From Candidatus Ideonella esbjergensis (GTDB lineage: Bacteria; Pseudomonadota; Gammaproteobacteria; Burkholderiales; Burkholderiaceae_C): a stretch of DNA of 64,000 nucleotides. This document shows positions 61,415-64,000 of the stretch, in pieces. Made by a program: the position numbers and the translations under genes. The stretch spans positions 1,657,001 through 1,721,000 of the forward strand of contig JADJLP010000001.1 of NCBI GenBank assembly GCA_016710065.1. Direction: 5' to 3'. Below the pieces are notes generated by a model that was given only the letters and a program-made list of their open reading frames with translations, was not told the origin of the DNA and did not search any database. Positions within the stretch are counted from its first letter, which is position 1, and every line of letters begins with the position of its first letter.

Positions 61415-62599
61415 GGAGGCGCTGATCAATGGCCAAGTTGAGCGGCCAACATCTGCCTGAAGCGCGACGCACGCCGAAGGAAGGCGAAATCGGGGCCGCG
61501 GCCAGCCTTCAGGCACTCGTTTTCGGCCCTTTTCGGGCCGTTCCGCCCGATCAAGACGAACCTCGGGCATGGAGGTCCATCAGTGATCGCTTGGCGATCA
61601 CCAGATTGGCCAGCCCGAACAGCGCAAACAGTTGCCCCTGGTTCTTGGCCATCCCCTTGTAGCGAACCTTGCGGTGGCGGAACAAGTTCTTGACCACATG
61701 GAACGGGTGCTCGACCTTGGCGCGCACGCTGGCCTTCAACTGCTCGGCCTTCTCCAGCAGTCGCGCCCACTTCTTCGTCAGGTCCAGCGCCCGGCGCTTG
61801 CCCGGCTGCATGGCGATGAACCACGTCGGCCCCTGGGCTTCGGGCCGCTTGTCCGCGCCGCGGTAGCCGGCGTCACCGAAGGCCGACGTCTCCTGCCCGT
61901 GCAGCAGTGCGCCGGCCTGCGTCACATCGTTGACGTTGGCCGCTGTGCCGACGACCGTGTGCACCAGCCCGGACTCCGCGTCCACCCCGATGTGCGCCTT
62001 CATCCCGAAGTGCCATTGGTTGCCCTTCTTCGTCTGGTGCATGTCCGGGTCACGCTCGCCCTTGGCGTTCTTCGTCGAACTGGGCGCGGCGATGATGGTG
62101 GCGTCCACGATGGTGCCCGAGCGCATCAGCAACCCCTTCTCGGCAAGGTGCGCGTTGATCTCGTCGAACAGTGTCTTGGTCAGGTCGTTGGCCAGCAGCA
62201 GGCGCCGGAACTTCAGCAGCGTCGTGGCATCGGGCACCGATTCGCGCGACAGGTCGATGCCCACGAAGTCACGCATGGACTGGCTGTCGTACAGCGCATC
62301 TTCCAGCGCCTCGTCGGCCAGGCCGTACCACTGCTGCAGGCAGTACATGCGAAGCATCTTCGGTACGCCAATCGGCGGGCGGCCGACCCTTCCGCTGCTC
62401 GGGTAAGACGGCGCGATGGCCGCCTCCAGGCGCGACCACGGGACGATTCGCTCCATCTCGGCGAGGAACTGCTCGCGCCGCGTGCGCTTCTTCTTCAAGG
62501 CGTACTCGGCGCTGGCAAAGCTGCGTTGGCTCATGCCGCAATGCTGCCGTCACAGCGTCGACCGCGCATCGCGGTCAGCCCGGATAAATCAGCGTTTCC
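61415..62599 (-). mobile_element. Complete IS5-family insertion sequence
   Basis: A 1,185-bp element with one transposase gene. The ends are imperfect inverted repeats: GGAGGCGCTGATCAAT on the left and GGAAACGCTGATTTAT as the complement of the right (12 of 16 match). It is flanked by CTAG at 61411-61414 and 62600-62603, a typical 4-bp IS5-family target duplication. The ends and the duplication are intact, so the insertion is probably recent. It lies beside the RES toxin gene. Confidence 0.85.
61551..62534 (-). CDS. IS5-family transposase
   Basis: A 327-residue DDE transposase. The N-terminal DUF772-like part is followed by the catalytic domain with Ile-Val-Asp-Ala-Thr-Ile-Ile (first Asp), Gly-Asp-Ala-Gly-Tyr-Arg-Gly (second Asp) and Ala-Lys-Val-Glu-His-Pro-Phe-His (Glu), as in the IS5 group. 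Length is normal and no frameshift is visible, so it should be active. Confidence 0.95.
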   Translation of the reverse strand: MSQRSFASAEYALKKKRTRREQFLAEMERIVPWSRLEAAIAPSYPSSGRVGRPPIGVPKMLRMYCLQQWYGLADEALEDALYDSQSMRDFVGIDLSRESVPDATTLLKFRRLLLANDLTKTLFDEINAHLAEKGLLMRSGTIVDATIIAAPSSTKNAKGERDPDMHQTKKGNQWHFGMKAHIGVDAESGLVHTVVGTAANVNDVTQAGALLHGQETSAFGDAGYRGADKRPEAQGPTWFIAMQPGKRRALDLTKKWARLLEKAEQLKASVRAKVEHPFHVVKNLFRHRKVRYKGMAKNQGQLFALFGLANLVIAKRSLMDLHARGSS

Positions 62600-63139
62600 C
62601 TAGGCGATCAGCCCGTGGGTCGTTGCCCAAGTCACCCAGTCAACGGCTTCGCTGTGGACGATCTCCAAGGTGGCATCGATGCCCATCCGATCCGGAAAGA
62701 GGATCAGGTTGTCGCAGTTCCAGCGTGCACACGGCGCGATCAGCCCGTCACATCCGAGGAACTCGACGGCGGCTCCGATCTCCTGAGTGCGAGGCATGTT
62801 GACGCCGCCGTAGGCACTCTCTGGCACGCCGAGCGTTGCAAGGTCTGCTCTGACCAGCTTCAGCGTCCGGTGCGCCATGACGCGCAGCGTGTGCAGCATG
62901 ACGGGCTTGGTCGGGCGCGGGCTCAGCTGGCCCCAATGAAACGAGATCTCGGCCAGCGCGCCTTCGCGCGCGAGGCTGGTGTAGAGCACCGCGGCGCCGT
63001 CACGCTGCATCCAACGGCCGCCGCTGTATGAGCTGGCCAGCGGGTCGAGGCTTTGCCGCGTACCTCGAAAGACCTCACCGTCGAAGGCCTCCTTCGGGAG
63101 CGCGTCTAACTGGTCCAACAGATCGGGGTCGTGGATCAT
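62600..63139 (-). CDS. RES-domain toxin (NAD+ phosphorylase type)
   Basis: A 179-residue toxin. Family features are Phe-Arg-Gly (about 24-26), Gly-Gly-Arg-Trp (40-43), Tyr-Thr-Ser followed by a Glu (Leu-Ala-Glu-Ile), and the later Ser in an Asn-x-x-x region. RES toxins destroy NAD+. The stop TAG lies in the CTAG target duplication of the adjacent insertion sequence; the pre-insertion site also contained this stop, so the protein is not altered. The antitoxin is encoded 15 bp upstream. Confidence 0.88.
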   Translation of the reverse strand: MIHDPDLLDQLDALPKEAFDGEVFRGTRQSLDPLASSYSGGRWMQRDGAAVLYTSLAREGALAEISFHWGQLSPRPTKPVMLHTLRVMAHRTLKLVRADLATLGVPESAYGGVNMPRTQEIGAAVEFLGCDGLIAPCARWNCDNLILFPDRMGIDATLEIVHSEAVDWVTWATTHGLIA

Positions 63140-63154
63140 CCTGGTGCACTCACC

Positions 63155-63493
63155 TCACAGATGGACACCGTCGAGCAGTTGGTTGACCGATGCCAAGACT
63201 TCGTCCACACGACCTTGCTGGATCAGCTCCGCCGGCACCTGATCGTCGAGCAGGCGCTGGCGCGCGAAGAGCCACAGTCGCGCGTCGTGCGGCTCGTAAA
63301 TGTCGGCCAACTTGTCGATGACGAACTCCAGTTCAAGGAGCTGCTTCTCGGTGCTGGCGTGCGGCAGGGCCTTGCCCTTGTTCCATCGGGAGACGGTTTC
63401 GGGTCGCACGTTCAAGACGTTAGCTACGTCGGATGAGCGCATGGCGCCCTTGGTCTGGATGGCTTCCAGGCGGCGTGCAATAGCGTTGCTCAT
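63155..63493 (-). CDS. Xre-type antitoxin of the RES toxin
   Basis: A 112-residue antitoxin with an N-terminal helix-turn-helix (Ser-Ser-Asp-Val-Ala-Asn-Val-Leu-Asn-Val then Thr-Val-Ser-Arg-Trp) and a C-terminal toxin-binding domain ending in a Gly-Arg-Val-Asp-Glu-Val helix, the MbcA/ParS/Xre layout. It neutralises the RES toxin encoded next and probably represses the pair. Such modules stabilise mobile DNA. Confidence 0.88.
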   Translation of the reverse strand: MSNAIARRLEAIQTKGAMRSSDVANVLNVRPETVSRWNKGKALPHASTEKQLLELEFVIDKLADIYEPHDARLWLFARQRLLDDQVPAELIQQGRVDEVLASVNQLLDGVHL

Positions 63494-63540
63494 GGCATGC
63501 CTCTATGGGTGTGGGGATCTTTTCTGGGGAGAGAGGCGTA

Positions 63541-64000
63541 TCAGCGCAAGCCGCCGCGAGCGACGCGCGTCACAGGATGACGTGCGAACGATGAGTCGCG
63601 GCGCTTCTTGGCATAAGGGCCGAGAGTGGTCCGCAAGTCGTTCAGCCGCTTGGCTTGTCTGCTGGCCTTCAGTGCCAGGTCCTCGGGCAGCGAAAGCTTA
63701 GCCGCGACCAGCGCAGCGTCGCTTGCCGGGCGCAGGTGTTCTTCTAGGAATTCGGTCGGCCGAATCGACTCGGGGATCTGCCCGAGGCCTGCTACCTGGT
63801 GCGTGCGCTGGTAGAGGAAGTGCCTCGCTGGTGCCTGCAGCATGTCGTCGACGCCTCGTCGGCAGCAGTTCGTGTCCCTGCACCCAAACGCAGAGCGTGC
63901 CCTGCCCCCTCCTGCCTCAAAAAAGCGCTCGACATCGACACGCGGCAGCATCAAATCGAGCATGGGCAGATAGATCCGCATCTTCGCGCCGAACACCTTC
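63541..64000 (-). CDS. Partial gene at the window edge, Cys-rich protein of unknown function
   Basis: The frame is open to the window end, so the N-terminus is missing; 153 residues are visible. A Cys-rich stretch (Phe-Gly-Cys-x4-Cys-Cys) follows Glu-Ala-Gly-Gly-Gly-Arg, then His-Phe-Leu-Tyr-Gln-Arg and a basic helical tail. The Cys residues may bind metal. I do not recognise the family. It is on the same strand as the RES-Xre pair. Confidence 0.65.
   Translation of the reverse strand, partial: KVFGAKMRIYLPMLDLMLPRVDVERFFEAGGGRARSAFGCRDTNCCRRGVDDMLQAPARHFLYQRTHQVAGLGQIPESIRPTEFLEEHLRPASDAALVAAKLSLPEDLALKASRQAKRLNDLRTTLGPYAKKRRDSSFARHPVTRVARGGLR

Overview
The window is high-GC DNA (mostly G/C at third codon positions) that reads as a beta-proteobacterial, probably Burkholderiales, replicon. 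That assignment is an inference from gene types: AlkK-like ligase, Liv-type transporters beside acyl-CoA catabolism, and a short H-NS. No rRNA or housekeeping marker is present to confirm it.

Region 1 (about 0.8-15.6 kb, minus strand) is a chromosomal-type catabolic operon. Read in the direction of transcription it holds an acyl-CoA synthetase (a pseudogene here), LivG and LivF ATPases, a periplasmic binding protein, LivH and LivM permeases, an acyl-CoA dehydrogenase, a MaoC hydratase, EtfB, ETF-ubiquinone oxidoreductase, EtfA, an AlkK-like acyl-CoA ligase and an OmpR-type regulator with a degenerate receiver. Together these would import a carboxylic acid, activate it to a CoA thioester, oxidise and hydrate it, and pass the electrons to ubiquinone. 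The substrate cannot be read from the sequence. A divergent sensor kinase and response regulator (15.8-18.5 kb) are wrecked by at least eight single-base frameshifts.

Region 2 (about 19.3-53.1 kb) is the conjugation core of an integrative conjugative element or similar mobile replicon. It has a BetR-type helix-turn-helix/receiver regulator, an FlhD-like and a tandem-duplicated FlhC-like activator, a MobH-like TraI, a TraD coupling protein with its DUF4400 partner, and a 23-gene operon for an F-type (MPF-F) type IV secretion system: traA L E K B, dsbC, traV C, trbI, a TraF-type peptidase, traW U, trbC, traN F H G. Downstream are candidate exclusion proteins, an S49 peptidase and a minus-strand ParM operon that includes a split Cas4-like nuclease. 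The combination of MobH, MPF-F and FlhDC-like activators matches the logic of SXT/R391 and IncA/C elements. The strongest observation is a shared promoter module: a G-run, a 12-13 bp gap, a TTTC core, a -35-like TTG and a -10-like hexamer. It occurs four times, once ahead of each of four separate transfer or maintenance units, on both strands. It is the obvious candidate target of the FlhDC-like activator.

Region 3 (about 53.1-64 kb) is accessory DNA: a tyrosine integrase, an H-NS-like protein, a RecE/DUF3799-type nuclease, a truncated P-loop ATPase, a winged-helix protein, a tRNA-like gene with an interrupted anticodon arm, a TIGR02391 (HEPN-like) protein, a complete IS5-family insertion with CTAG target duplications, a RES-Xre toxin-antitoxin pair, and a partial gene at the edge. 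I could not place the element's att sites. The left boundary probably lies between 18.5 and 19.3 kb, and the right end may be outside the window.
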